From Branchiostoma floridae (taxonomy: Eukaryota; Chordata; Leptocardii; Amphioxiformes; Branchiostomatidae), in assembly GCF_000003815.2 (NCBI RefSeq), contig NC_049981.1:32315712-32379711 (forward strand): a DNA stretch of 64,000 nucleotides. Reading direction: 5' to 3'. The notes below the pieces were generated by a model, which was not told where the DNA came from, searched no databases, and saw only the letters and a program-made list of their open reading frames with translations. Position numbers and translations under genes: made by a program. This document shows, one piece after another, positions 11,001-21,300 of the stretch (its first letter is position 1; every line of letters begins with the position of its first letter).

Positions 11001-12337
11001 GAGGTCCATGCAACTGTGTTAGAGGCAAGTCAGCAAGACGAGAGGGATGCAGAACGAGATGGAGTCAACCTCATCAAACCTCGAGTCAGATCAGGCTTCA
11101 ATGAGAAGCCAACCCTAGCGTGGCTGACAGAGTACCACAGCATTCATTTTCCGCATCTCCCGGCAAGTATCAGTTGTATTGTGGGCCATGTTGACGTCAC
11201 AAGCAGAGCAGCCAGGATAATCAAAGAGGAGCGATTTTCACACGCCAAACTCGCCATGTTCGGTCACGTGGCGCCAGAGGAGACAGAGCCCTACATGAGT
11301 GACGAGAAGGCCCTGGGTGTGGGGTGGAAGGAAGCCAGCATCCAGGACGACATTGGCAAGGCTGATGTCGTCTTTTCGGTAGGGCCGCGCATTCACCGCC
11401 ATTACGACAGGTTTCTCCGTCGGAATCACGTGACTCACCACATCTTCCTTCCGGAGCCTTCAAAGGTGTTCCGTGAAGCAAATGTGACCTTTGGTGAAGA
11501 ATATGAAGTCAAGAAACCAGAGAGAGTTGTTCTGTCCATCGGCAGGGTGCGGAATGTGGAGAGGCTCAAAGGTCACGACCTGGTCGCAGGATCCATAGAC
11601 AAGGCGGCACAGCGGCTTGACAATCAGTACACACTGAGGCTGAGAGTGCGCGGCATCGATGAGAACGACTTCAAGGATAGCAAGAGAATCCTGGAGGAGA
11701 AGCTGAGATCTGGCCGGGTCAAACCCACCCTGCTTCCTTACGGCACTCAAGAGGAGATCCGCCAAGACATGGAGGCCTGTCACCTGGTCCTGATGCCGTC
11801 CCGGGCCGAACCGTTCGGACTGGTCGGCCTGGAGGCCATCGCGGCAGGAGTTCCCGTCCTCATCTCAGAGCACTCGGGCCTTGCCGAGCTGATAGAGGAG
11901 CTATCAGACAGGCTGGGGCAGCCCACGTTCCGCCACTGCATCGTCAAGATGAAGGGAGACACCGCGACCGACGCTGATGTAGATAAGTGGGCAGAAAGAA
12001 TCGAGGACGTCCTCAAGAACGCCAAGTCAGAGTTCGCGGAAGCACGTGACTTCAGGGAGAAACTGCTGGCCTCCAAGTACTGGGAAGAGTCTCACCAGAC
12101 GTTCCTACAGACCTGTGGCATCACTGGTAAGAAAACATGGTCATTTCTGATATACCTCAACAGATAAATACTTTATGAATCTACACACAAACTCTTCAAT
12201 GTTTCCATCATCCATATACTGTCTTTATATTTCATAATAAATTTTTTCTTGGCTCATCGTTTAAATTCATGTACTTCACAGCCACCCTCGGTGCCCAAGC
12301 GGAGGGTGGAGATGCTGACGCCGATGCCTCCAACTGA
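2098..12337 (+). CDS. TIR-CARD-Roc-COR-Death-ZU5-UPA-glycosyltransferase protein, copy A
   Basis: My splice model has 14 exons: 2098-2107, 2470-2949, 3324-3460, 4987-5227, 5765-7522, 7893-8152, 8525-8586, 8848-9077, 9290-9543, 9661-9798, 9978-10143, 10366-10473, 10897-12126, 12282-12337. All junctions are GT-AG, phases agree, and the sum is 5130 nt (1709 aa). The start is a three-codon mini-exon (M-E-T) with a GTGAGT donor, conserved in copy B. Predicted modules are TIR-like (about 5-160), CARD (165-262), Roc-COR (310-876), Death (876-962), ZU5 (983-1145), UPA (1145-1246), linker, and GT-B/GT4 glycosyltransferase (1283-1692). No LRR, ankyrin or kinase is present, unlike LRRK, MFHAS1 or DAPK1. 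I know no named gene with this order. The likely role is an intracellular immune or death adaptor; this is inferred from the domains only. Expression and the 5' UTR exons are unknown. Confidence 0.85.
2470..2949 (+). CDS. Copy A exon 2: TIR-like domain
   Basis: A phase 1-1 exon encoding about residues 4-164. It opens with a beta-strand and acidic loop (VVLLHAAEDGEFV) like the TIR box 1. It continues with a hydrophobic strand and serine (LVVPVISRHLLAD) like the later TIR strand. Next comes an L-E-T-A-V helix whose Glu89 sits where the catalytic glutamate of NADase TIRs (SARM1 type) is expected, followed by a YVIWLD strand. Length fits a TIR domain. The call rests on pattern recognition, and TIR versus a related flavodoxin-like fold (for example SEFIR) cannot be separated without a profile search. 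Confidence 0.65.
3324..5227 (+). CDS. Copy A exons 3-4: CARD domain split by an intron
   Basis: Exons 3324-3460 and 4987-5227 together encode residues 164-290. The helices read as a CARD: an EFLADNMNL..VITRLEQEN helix pair, LSPAEVRYIQ, then after the intron RGERLVWMLHNRS, YDWLVRVLREEGQDFLVEEM. A Gln/Glu-rich tail follows (GEQLAAQPGQQT), probably a flexible linker into the GTPase. The intron falls between predicted helices 3 and 4. The phase-0 internal intron is enclosed by phase-1 introns, so the domain is a phase 1-1 block. CARDs mediate homotypic contact with other CARD proteins; the partner is unknown. Confidence 0.75.
4391..4776 (+). mobile_element. 3' end of a non-LTR retrotransposon, in copy A intron 3
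   Basis: An AT-rich, gene-free stretch ends in GCAAATAAAGATCAC, resembling the short polyadenylation-like 3' terminus of CR1/L2-type elements. The paralogous intron of copy B goes directly from the segment near 20700 to the CARD exon and lacks it, supporting an insertion in copy A. No coding remnant is recognisable. Confidence 0.45.
5765..7522 (+). CDS. Copy A exon 5: Roc-COR GTPase module
   Basis: A single 1758-nt phase 1-1 exon encoding residues 290-876. The Roc GTPase motifs are visible: P-loop GQTEAGKTS (319-327), RTIGVDV switch-I threonine, DFGGH (367-371) for G3 with the Roc-type His, TKVD (427-430) for G4, and a PVSSK G5-like motif. The downstream half matches the COR pattern, including a winged-helix-like stretch (LSYLHVTGQILFYN) and EDLVFPDP. 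Roc-COR tandems dimerise and act as GTP-dependent switches. Relative to copy B this exon is 6 nt shorter, in the QMASGG region. An uninterrupted exon this long stands out among the 60-260-nt exons that follow. Confidence 0.88.
7893..8152 (+). CDS. Copy A exon 6: Death domain
   Basis: Encodes residues 876-962. The six-helix death-domain pattern is clear: LYQVSRAV, WTRLGQELELN (the W-x-x-L-G-x-x-L core), LDNIRGYN, TQKAFQMLKAWRTK, and a final LPRLEETLQNMGKPDLAAAV. It starts in phase 1 and ends in phase 0, joining a short exon (8525-8586) that leads to the ZU5 block. Death domains assemble with other death-fold proteins. The arrangement Death before ZU5-UPA is inverted compared with PIDD1 or UNC5, where Death follows UPA. 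Confidence 0.88.
8525..9543 (+). CDS. Copy A exons 7-9: ZU5 subdomain (FIIND-like)
   Basis: Exons 8525-8586, 8848-9077 and 9290-9543 encode residues 963-1144. The sequence shows hallmarks of the ZU5 half of FIIND (PIDD1, NLRP1, CARD8): GPLFSIQCEDVEGSVDILLP followed by H-V-L-C-L, then a long strand segment and LKVYIVSNT. At the position where autoproteolytic ZU5 proteins have Phe-Ser (HF|S type), this protein reads S-L-F-G (1097-1100), so self-cleavage is not predicted. Exon 8 uses the second of two tandem acceptor copies (see 8717-8847); the 131-bp unit is not a multiple of three, so use of the upstream copy would shift frame unless spliced out. Confidence 0.75.
8717..8847 (+). repeat. Decoy copy of the exon 8 acceptor and exon start (131 bp)
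   Basis: A direct repeat of acceptor TTTATCTCCTCAG plus the first about 75 nt of exon 8. It is followed by a spacer (CACCTGTATGTTTGAACACC...), before the real acceptor at 8845-8847. The unit repeats exactly every 131 bp in copy B, where three full units precede the true exon. The decoy keeps a polypyrimidine tract and AG but lacks an obvious strong donor. Confidence 0.9.
9661..10143 (+). CDS. Copy A exons 10-11: UPA subdomain
   Basis: Exons 9661-9798 and 9978-10143 encode residues 1145-1246. The region follows ZU5 as in PIDD1, UNC5, ankyrin and NLRP1. Visible pattern: an ENKRNFALCDF segment, LYPGVVYHLEGSV, an F-E-D-T-F motif and PFRVEVTSD..SSTTSRLSLELL, matching the typical UPA strand order. 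The final exon ends phase 1. UPA packs against ZU5 and can mediate oligomerisation; here that is family knowledge, not shown. Confidence 0.72.
10366..10473 (+). CDS. Copy A exon 12: low-complexity linker
   Basis: A 108-nt phase 1-1 exon of the same length in copy B (29352-29459) but strongly diverged in sequence (GHYKQGNTAEGVDSGLSTP in A). It is Ser/Thr/Gly-rich with no fold recognised. It directly precedes the glycosyltransferase exon in copy A, whereas copy B inserts two more basic exons here. Its acceptor CTCCCAG and donor GTATTG are canonical. Confidence 0.65.
10897..12126 (+). CDS. Copy A exon 13: GT-B glycosyltransferase (GT4-like)
   Basis: A single 1230-nt phase 1-1 exon encoding residues 1282-1692, about the length of a complete GT4 enzyme. 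The N-lobe shows VSVLLVGYEFSTSKGGISTI, an early strand with a Gly-Gly loop. The middle carries VVLSIGR..ERLKGHDL, the usual start of the C-lobe in glycosyl transferase group 1. The C-lobe holds DMEACHLVLMPSRAEPFGLV with the E-x7-E signature (Glu1586 and Glu1594), followed by LEAIAAGVPVL and HSGLAELI. These residues bind nucleotide-sugar in the family, so the domain looks catalytically plausible. Donor and acceptor are unknown. A GT-B fold fused to an immune-type scaffold is unusual. Confidence 0.82.
12282..12337 (+). CDS. Copy A terminal exon
   Basis: A short acidic, alanine-rich tail (ATLGAQAEGGDADADASN) ending in TGA at 12335-12337, after acceptor CTTCACAG. Copy B has an equal-length exon at 32083-32138. 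No domain is recognised. Confidence 0.75.
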
Positions 12338-12376
12338 GGTTCTGACGGCAATATGGCGTCTATGTCATGTAGTGTA

Positions 12377-12382
12377 AATAAA
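12377..12382 (+). terminator. Polyadenylation signal, copy A
   Basis: AATAAA lies 40 bp after the stop codon, followed by a G/T-rich stretch (GTGGTTTGACAGTGGGTTG). It is conserved at 32178-32183 in copy B. Confidence 0.75.
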
Positions 12383-14649
12383 GTGGTTTGACAGTGGGTT
12401 GTAGTTAAAACGTCTAATGATGCTGGGGACAAACCACCTTAAATAATTCCGTTAAAGCAGCGTGTGAAAATTTTGATGACTCATGACTTTACCTGTTGTG
12501 TGCGCTAGAAAACAACAAATTCGTAATAGTTGGACAACATTTTATCACTTCTATATGCTTTTCACTGAACGCATTTGATGCATGTTACTGCTTGCGACTG
12601 GATTGTTTCATCTACAAACGGAATTAACATTTTGTTTTATGAAACAATACAGGTCAATGTATCGTGTATGATGGGGTTTTTGTTCACAATAGAAATGGAA
12701 TGCATGTAAGTAATGGATTTTAGGAAAGAATCTTAACATCATTCCAGAATTAGCTTTTTGAATATTTATATTCGAATCCTGATGGCTTCAACATTTTCCC
12801 ATTCCATAACAGAATCCTTCACATCAATTTAAACAGTCACATTAATAATATTTTACCCCAATCTATCGATCTGACGTCCATATTAGAGATTGAAACACAT
12901 CTGATCTCCAAACGTATTTAATCCACCTAAACATTATTTCTTTTCACTAGATCTCTGTATTGTTGTCAACATCATAAATCAAATAAAAATTCTCTAGCTT
13001 GCTACTTGTTCTTTTTTCTCTAACGTTTCTGTTTAGATGCAAATACAGTAGGTGGCCTAACTATCCATTAGCTATTAGTAAGGGCTAACCTTGGGGAGAG
13101 TGCGAGATAGGTACATGATTATGACAAAAACAGTTCTATTTGTCTCAATATTCAACGTTGATACAACATTTTGCAACATTGTAAAAGCATTGTAAAAGCT
13201 AGCAGTAGCCTACTACGAGCAAAATAGTATCTGAATTGTATCAGCAGACCAAGACTCTTTGTACCTTAGTTTAAAAATAAATAAACATAGTCACCACGCA
13301 ACAGAGAGCAGAAACGTTATTTTGTATCCCCCCAAAAAAACAAAAACTGACAACACAAAGAAAGTGCGACTGTTCACAGGAAGCATTTGAAACTTCATAA
13401 ACAAATGATTTGCAGGAAACATCGCAGTTTACATTATTAGATGAATCATTATAAAAATTAAGTAGTCATTTCGGTTTGGCAGGAATGAAGAGGTATATAT
13501 ATAAGATACCGGGTACTGATAATGATATAGATACGCTAGGTAGCCACTTCGGTCAGACAGACCACACAGCCTGCTGCTGAAAACCTGAATTTCTACATTT
13601 CACACCCAGTCGGCAACAGTTGATTCGTTATTATGTAACAGACGGAGGTTATGTCAGCTGGATCACAATATTGTTTAGGGAGGCCAACAAAACGACATTT
13701 TAAAATCACCATGGTAACCATGACTTCTGTGAGGATCGTAAATAAAACATGACAGAGAAAGGCGATGACATCACACACTTGTAATGAGTAAGGCCTTTTA
13801 TTTATACATTACATTAGATTTTGTGCTTCTATGAGTTCACAAATTTGAAAGAAAACTCTTACCCAAGCTAGCCGACACTGGACTATTTGTTCAACCCCAA
13901 TAGATCCACATCCAGTGTCATGTTAACTTGTCTAGATTTCTAACCAACATGCGTTAAACGAAGGGATAAGACTTTACTCACCTTGCTTGAACTCCACGAT
14001 TCCTGAGGCCTAATACGAGCACGCTTCCTAACTCGCATGCTTTAAAAGATAAACTTGTCCATAACAAGAAGTTTACAGCAATCATTAGAGAACACGGTGT
14101 GACAGTTACATCCGGGATGTTCAGACCCAGACGCTGGCTGAAGATCTCAGACCGAAGTTTCTTGTAGGATTTCTACAGTCTTTGTTGTCACGTGACTTTC
14201 CGCGTCTTCCGCACCCAGTCAGCAATAATTGTTGTCTTTCTGGGCTATCAAATGGAAGTTATGTCAGCAGTATATCAGTAACAGACATAGAGGAATGGAA
14301 ACTAGAACTTACGTCGTGGTTATGAATGAGGGAATTGAGAGGGGCTTTCAGGACCCTTTATTTTCCAGAACTGAAACAGGAAACAACAATGGAAGGTCAA
14401 AATGCCAATTTAGCCGATCCTGAAACCTTAAATGGTTTCACGGTTGCCAATGTGAATGCAATGTTTTTGTAAAGCATGCAGTAAATTATGACAGGCATTA
14501 GTTACCTTTATCTAACATGTTAGGAAATATTAAGTATTGAAAGATATTTTAACTTACAACACGATCACATAACCGATTGCAGTGTAAGTGCCCATGTACA
14601 TGTATTCACTGGATACTACTTGCCCAAACATTCATGTTACAGCTGAACT

Positions 14650-14994
14650 GTTCCTGTGTTTAAGGGATGGACTAATTGTAACGTTATATCCAGATCATGT
14701 GTTAAGAGATGGACTAATTGTAACGTTATATCTAGTTCCTGTGTTTAAGGGATGGACTAATTGTAACGTTATATCCAGATCATGTGTTAAGAGATGGACT
14801 AATTGTAACGTTATATCTAGTTCCTGTGTTTAAGGGATGGACTAATTGTAACGTTATATCCAGATCATGTGTTAAGAGATGGACTAATTGTAACGTTATA
14901 TCTAGTTCCTGTGTTTAAGGGATGGACAAATTGTAACGTTATATCCAGATCCTGTGTTAAGAGATGGACTAATTGTAACGTTATATCTAGTTCT
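14650..14994. repeat. Minisatellite, 8 units of about 43 bp in alternating variants
   Basis: GATGGACTAATTGTAACGTT recurs eight times. Two variant spacers alternate (ATCCAGATCATGTGTTAAGA and ATCTAGTTCCTGTGTTTAAG), so the true period is an 85-86-bp dimer repeated about four times. It lies just beyond the duplicated unit A and is absent from the unit B edge. No protein-coding role is supported. Confidence 0.95.
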
Positions 14995-15649
14995 ACAGTG
15001 TAGTGCTCCAACGGTTGTTTTTAGGCCATGGCCGAAGGATTGACGTCACAGGTACGATTTTATTTTCGTTTCCTGGCTGCAATCGTCGCTTCAAACTGTG
15101 GAAATGTCACGTCATCATTTACTACTTAAACCTGACGGGAAACACTGAGAGAAACTGGCTCCTCTGAGAGGGTTTAAAACATTCAGAGTTCTATGTTACT
15201 GGGTATAAATGCATCTATATAAGTATACATAGCGACTGAGCTGCTTTGGTATAGAATCCCTTCGGTTCAGTTTGTGAGATTTTTAAAACTGTTTCCACGC
15301 TGAACATATCCGAAGTGTGTTGCCGCTTGTAGAGGTAGACTATATTCTGTAAAGTCATCACGTTTGGAAGAAATGTGATCACCCCCATGGAAGCAGAGAT
15401 GGAATCGCCCTGACACGTGTACCAAAAATTTGGAATTAAACTTCCGTTAACAACGCCACGGCAGCAGTGTTTGGGTTGGATGTGTTTGTACGTGTGTATG
15501 TAAAATATGTGTGCGTTTATGGCAAAACGAAAGGGGTCAGAAAAATGCATGAACTGCTCACCAAAAATGTGCCTATGTTGTACAAAAGCAGAACTGTTAA
15601 TAAAAAGAAAAGATGCACCGATATTAAATTATGATGATGTTAAATGACC

Positions 15650-16137
15650 TTTCAGATGCCTTTCGTACTTCTCGTGGAATCATTAATTTGCTTCTTTCAA
15701 AACACTTTCAAAACAGCGGACATACAAGGTTACACGACTAACGGAGGTACCATCCCGGTCCATACAATACCCACTACCCAGAAACTAGACTTGGTTATCT
15801 ATTTGCCAGAACAGAAGACTATCCACATCCATGAACTGACTGTACCCTTTGAACAGAACATTAAAGCCAGCCATGACCGGAAGGTTAATAAGTACAGCGC
15901 CCTAGTGACAGACTTGAGAACTGCAGGCTTTTCAGCCACTCTCACCTGTTTTGAGATCGGGTCCAGGGGACTTATCACACCAGACAACAAAAGCAGACTT
16001 AGAACATCGTTTAAGATAGTTAAGTCTAAACCACCTAAGAATCTTTCTAAGGACATTAGCCGTATAGCAATGTTGTCATCTTATGCTGTATGGAACGCGC
16101 GCCATGAGCCGCACTGGGAGGCAGACAAGTTGCTGTA
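15650..16137 (+). mobile_element. Retroelement fragment with PD-(D/E)xK endonuclease-like domain
   Basis: One open frame reads LDLVIYLPEQKTIHIHELTV then PFEQNIKASHDRKVNKYSAL and later GSRGLITPDNKSRLRTSFK. This is the pattern (D...E-L-T-V-P...R-K...K-Y) seen downstream of the reverse transcriptase in many invertebrate non-LTR elements. I see no reverse transcriptase catalytic motif upstream, so it is a 5'-truncated copy. The frame ends at TAA 16136-16138. A domesticated gene is possible but unsupported. The surrounding stretches 15000-15640 and 16140-16560 show nothing else recognisable. Confidence 0.6.
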
Positions 16138-16564
16138 AAAAACAAGCTAGCTCTCTCTGTAAAATTTAGATTATGACATACTTCCCCTCTTTTCAAGTTG
16201 TGCGAATTATCACCAATAGTGATATATTTTTGATAACTGAAAAACAAAATATTCTGATTTTAAATGTAATTGAGATTGAGTGCAATATGACTTTAAGTTA
16301 ATAACGAACATCTGTGCAATATTATTGTATGTCTTGTGTCCGTCTGTCAATGTCCCCCTGCATGTTTGGTCATTATTATTGACCAATATGACCTGGGATA
16401 CATGTATATTTCTTTTTCACTTACGAATAGAGAATGATTTTACTACTACGAATGCTCGATCTTTAAGTGTTCTATTGCCGCCACATTTTCAACAGAACAT
16501 CTCCAGTATCATTTACAGTTTGTTGTTCCATCTTAGCATGAGCCATGACATATAGTAGACAGCT

Positions 16565-16825
16565 CGGTGGGGTTGGGTGGCTTAACTTTAGGGCGTTTAT
16601 CCCAGAAGCCAGAGGTTCTTGGTTCAAATCCTGCCATACATGCTACCGATATTGTGCTCCTGGGAAAGACGGTGGAGGTAAAAAGCAGTGGAAGGAGAGA
16701 GTTGGGCTCCGCGCCCCAATACCGCGCCCTAGATACAGTGGATAACAGCCTACTCAGTGAACACTGAAATGCGGTAAAGTTGATGATGATGACCCTACTA
16801 TGGGACTACACCTATACCTTTAGTA
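16565..16825 (+). mobile_element. tRNA-derived SINE
   Basis: A head with an RNA polymerase III B-box-like GGTTCAAATCC (about 16620-16630) and an upstream A-box-like region (GGTGGCTTAACTTTAGGGCG) is followed by a body. The 3' tail is repeated at the window start (110-223). It marks the junction between the inter-copy spacer and duplicated unit B. Confidence 0.65.
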
Positions 16826-18311
16826 GATGATAACCAGTAGACTTCATTATAGCCATTAAGGCTTATCAGCATGGCTCCGGCGAGCTCTGGTTTAAACTGA
16901 CGTGTTTTTGCGCCAGGTAAGTGAACAGGGGAAGGGCTCCCAACCTCTCCCTGTAAAGATATCATATACCATTAAACTGAAACAGCAAGAAAACGCGGTG
17001 CCCTATGTGCCACTAGGCACCACAATAACATCAACCAAGCGAACCAACGCCCCGCCATTCTGGCAGGTTGACCCCAAGGTCACCACCAGGTGTGTCGACA
17101 CCGAACAAAGGTGGGGCCGCTGACGACGCGACAGGTTTTTGTTTACCGTTGGCGCAGCAAAGGACGAAATAAGTTCGCCTCATAGAGGGGTGTTGTTCTG
17201 TGTAGCAGTCGGGACAGAAACAACGTTTGGTACGGGTGACGTTAAAGAGTGGTGGATACATTAGCTTACAATGGAGTGTTTACATTAATCTATTTTACCA
17301 GTGTACGATAAGTGTGCTCGTTTAAACGTCGTTACAAACGTGCACCCCTTTCAGTTTAATGAGACCGTCCTCACCTTACTTCCTTGTCAGCGGTTTTGCC
17401 ACGAATCAAGCCACAGAAGGACTTCTATATGATTATATGAACGATTATGGAGAAATAGGACACTAAGAGAAAAGGTAGGACAGAGTGGTAGATTTCAAGA
17501 CTTCTGGTCCATCTTAGTTTAACAGTCTAGTGTATACTACACGTGTCAAATAATGCGGAAGTGAGCACAATCCTGAAGCGAGCGTTGGGAAATCGTTCTA
17601 GATCTGTCTGATGGTTTGAAGACGTCTATATCGACATAACAACATGTTCTCTAGCCTTGCTAGTCATCTTGAGTTCTGCTTCTAAAGGCGTCTCTACCCC
17701 CGTTCATAGCCAAGCTAAGTAACGCGTCTGTGTTAACGTTAAGTAATAAGTTCAGACTTCTGAAGGTTTTTGAAATAACTAATCTCTGCAGCTGTACTTA
17801 AAAGGATTGAAGTTATTGCTACAGTCTGGTATGTAGTTAATATAAATCATACAAGTACAAATATTGTTAAGAAGTAAAGTCAACAATACTCACCAATGAA
17901 TAGAAACATGGGAACATTCCTCATGACGAACCGCAATCGTTTGCACCCCCCCAACCCCAAACAACCCACCCCCGGCTCTACATAAGACTACTTTTTGGGG
18001 TGTAGGCAGGAAAACGGTCCTGTTTAACCGGATTTAGTTTAGCCAGCAGAGTAGTTTTATTCCACCGCGAAAACTCCTCTCCCGGCTAAAGTCCTTCCCC
18101 AGCTTATGTTACTGTCTTAACCCACCGCAAGATCTGCTTGGAGATTACGATATTCTTAGCACGCATGACGTGTACTACATCATGACTCCATTCTAACGGC
18201 AGATATCACCTACATAACGTACCGATTGCCTCCCCAGTATAACACCGCAGTCTGGGATGTCTTCTGTCCAGCCCAACATACCGGAACTCTGATCGGACGT
18301 CATAACTTATC

Positions 18312-18319
18312 TGACGTCA
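18312..18319 (+). promoter_or_regulatory. CRE/ATF-like site upstream of the copy B ATG
   Basis: TGACGTCA lies 13 bp before the start codon, as in copy A (2077-2084). A second ACGTCA half-like element sits just upstream in both (GGACGTCA-type), suggesting a small conserved promoter or 5' UTR block. Confidence 0.45.
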
Positions 18320-18332
18320 TTTGTTAATCACT

Positions 18333-21300
18333 ATGGAAACAGGTGAGTCACATTCTTCATATTCATTTCAAAGTTACTGTTAGGTGCAGATAGACTAATG
18401 TGGCTTCATAAGATATGTTACTTCATCCTAAAGGTCCAGTCCTTCTTAGTTCAGTAATCGTAATTATTTTGACTCATGATAAGCCACTGTGTTGTACAAT
18501 ACTTTCACTTTCACTCCAAACCTCACTTTAATTCTAGTTAACAAAGCGCTTTGAGATTTGTTACTTTTGCATATCCCAAATTCTAAATGATGGTAATCAA
18601 CACCCTAATCTTTGAAATGACCAAAAAGATTCAGACTTTTGAAACACAAACAAATAATACAAACAAATATATTGATATTGTGACGCTGTTGTTCCTTACC
18701 AGGTCCGCGTGTTGTTGTCCTCTACGCAGCAGAGGATGGGGAGTTCGTCAAGAGGCTGGTGGAGAAGCTGGTGGGTCTTTACGAGCCTTCCTACAGCCTA
18801 CCCCAGACAGACATCTCCTGTCAGCAGGTCACAGGTACTTCTGGTGACGTCAGCCGCGCACAGCTCACGTCCACACTGACCCTCGGTCGAGTGAATCTTG
18901 TCGTGCCCGTGATCAGCAGACACCTGCTTGCTGACCAGTCCTCGCTCACGGTCGGACTGGAAACTGCCGTGAGGAACAACAAGCCTCGATACGTCATTTG
19001 GCTGGACCAGAACAAGGATGACTTCCGTGAGTTCGGCACGTTAGTCAGCCGGCAGTACCCAACCCTGGAGGCGCCGGCCAGGCGGGTCCAGCGGGACAGT
19101 CCTAGGGTTGAGGAGACGATGCCCGGCTGTGGTGTCAGGGGGGTGGAAGGCATCGCCTGGGATGTGCGTGACACGCTCTGTAGACAGACAGGTGAGGGTG
19201 GACATATCATGGCTGGTACATAATGTAATCGTCAGACTGTAGAAACAACCGTACAATGTCGTCAAGTCTGTCGTATATTCTAATAATTTTCATCTGATAT
19301 CACTATGCGTGGAATAAACCTGCTCGGTAGGTTCTTCTTTGCTTGTATATTTGGACGGCTTCTTAACCGAAATGTAGTTTCCAGATAACCTCTTTGCACT
19401 AACAACAAAAGGTTCTAGTTTTGCTACGGTTGTTCCGTTTACAGAAATTTAGTATTGTCGTGAGTACATTTCTTTGCCGTAGTGAGTTATCTACTAGTAG
19501 ACACTTCATTAACTAATATGATGTCCCTACAAAGTCCGAACCAGGTAAGACTGACGTGTGATGTTTGTCTTCCCATCTTCACAGGTGAACTGAGGCCACC
19601 GTGCTGGTGGGCCTTGTTCAGTACTCGTGAGTTCCTGGCTGACAACATGAACCTCTCAGCTGTTCTCACACGACTGGAACAGGAGAACCAGCTGAGTCCG
19701 GCTGGGGTCCGGGATATCCAGGTAAGGTACATGGTGGAAGCGGCAATTGTCTGGATAACAGCAGCACTGCTACATGTACTTTACATTCACACAGTTTTAT
19801 AGGCTTTAGATACGTCTGCCTTGATCTGTATTTAACAAAATACACTTTAAATGCATTTAAGTTCGCGGGGATTTAATTTCGCGGTAGCGGGAAAAGGGAC
19901 TTTTCGCGGTGGATTTAAGTTCGAGGTAACACCATAAACTGCAATCTAATACCATAATAGAAAAATGTTCGCGGTGGTTTTAATTTTGCGGTAAAGTGGT
20001 CACCGCGAAAACCGCGAACATTAATCCACCGCGAACATTTCTGCATTTACAGTAATAGTTACAACAATATAATGGTTACACACTTCTTACGAAACTCTAT
20101 ATGTGTTACACAACACCACAGACTTGACGATATGTTTTTACAATAAAATTGCGATAAGTTTTTTAAACAAAACGGCGTGAACTAAAAAAAGTCAATATGA
20201 GGTTTCATTATACCTCCAGAGTTATGTGCTGTTGTTCGTCGGTAGACCTAATAGCCATTTGCATTAATAAGTCTCAAGTATATGGCTTGAAATTAAAGAT
20301 ATCGTCATTGAATGATGAGTGACAGTCAGTAATCACACCCCTTCAAAGTGTTACTGTGAAAGTGAAAGTGTTTCAACTTCTTGCAATAAGAAACGACGTC
20401 AAAAATTGCAAAAATATTGACTGTACTTTTCATCAGAGCTGCCAGGTGTCGCTTATTGTAGATATGAAAACTGCGCTCCAACACAAGTTAGAGCCAATTA
20501 CTTCTATACTTTTAAACACTTGGTACATGTGCTAAGATTGGAATAGACAGATATTTACCATATTTTAGGCTGCCAACATACGCAGTATACCAGTATCCTG
20601 GAAAAACGTGCTACAGATTAAGTGCAACAAAATGAGCGGTACATGTAGGTGTGATCTTGTATAAAACTGCGCCCTGTGCTTGTTGATTAGTAATGATGAC
20701 ATTGACTATATACTTGAGGATGACTAGAAATAGTATAATTGTGTACCTGTATGTTAACATATATGTATGCGCCTACCTGGTTCTTGCTCTTTATTCATTG
20801 ATTGAAACCTAACAAGCACAAATAAGGATAAAGTTATACAGCGGTTATTGCTGTGAAGTCGCATCAACCCTGCCGATGTTCCCTCCCCCAGGCGGAGCGG
20901 ACACCAGTAAGCAGGGGGGAGCGGTTGGTAAACATGCTGCAGTATAACAGGAGGCGGCAGGAGCCGTACGACTGGTTAGTGCGGGTCCTGCGGGAGGAAG
21001 GACAGGACTTCCTGGTGGAGGAGATGGAGGAACGGGAGCGGGTCTGGGAGCGGGTCTGGGAGCGGGACGTCGGCATCGGGGAACAGCAGGCGGCACAACC
21101 TGGTCAGCAAACGGCACAGAGGGAACATTTCGAACAAGAAAGTCAAGGTAGACGTAGCTATGACTATTTCGTTGCCAAAACATCAATACTTCCCATATTT
21201 CAAATTTTGAAATTTTCTGGCTCCATATATTTATATTTCAGCCATACCATAGGTATGGTGAAATATATTGTATTCGTAATGTTTCTTTCTTTCTTTCTTT

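Larger units (their letters stand above)
150..14250. repeat. Segmental duplication, unit A
   Basis: About 14 kb align colinearly with 16750-34190: upstream non-coding sequence, all exons of the multi-domain gene, many intronic stretches and 3' flanking DNA. The flanking match extends to the CACCCAGTCAGCAATA motif near 14211, matched near 34145. Flank 500-2097 and the trailing stretch 12383-14250 show no additional gene. They hold conserved-but-unrecognised non-coding DNA and small indels relative to unit B. Boundaries are approximate because they were set by eye. Confidence 0.8.

Noticed and set aside
14650-14994. CRISPR-like regular repeat array
   Set aside because: The spacers are just two alternating variants, not unique; the context is an animal genome, so it is a minisatellite.
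15215-15550. 111-codon minus-strand ORF
   Set aside because: No recognisable domain, no splice context, AT-rich intergenic sequence.
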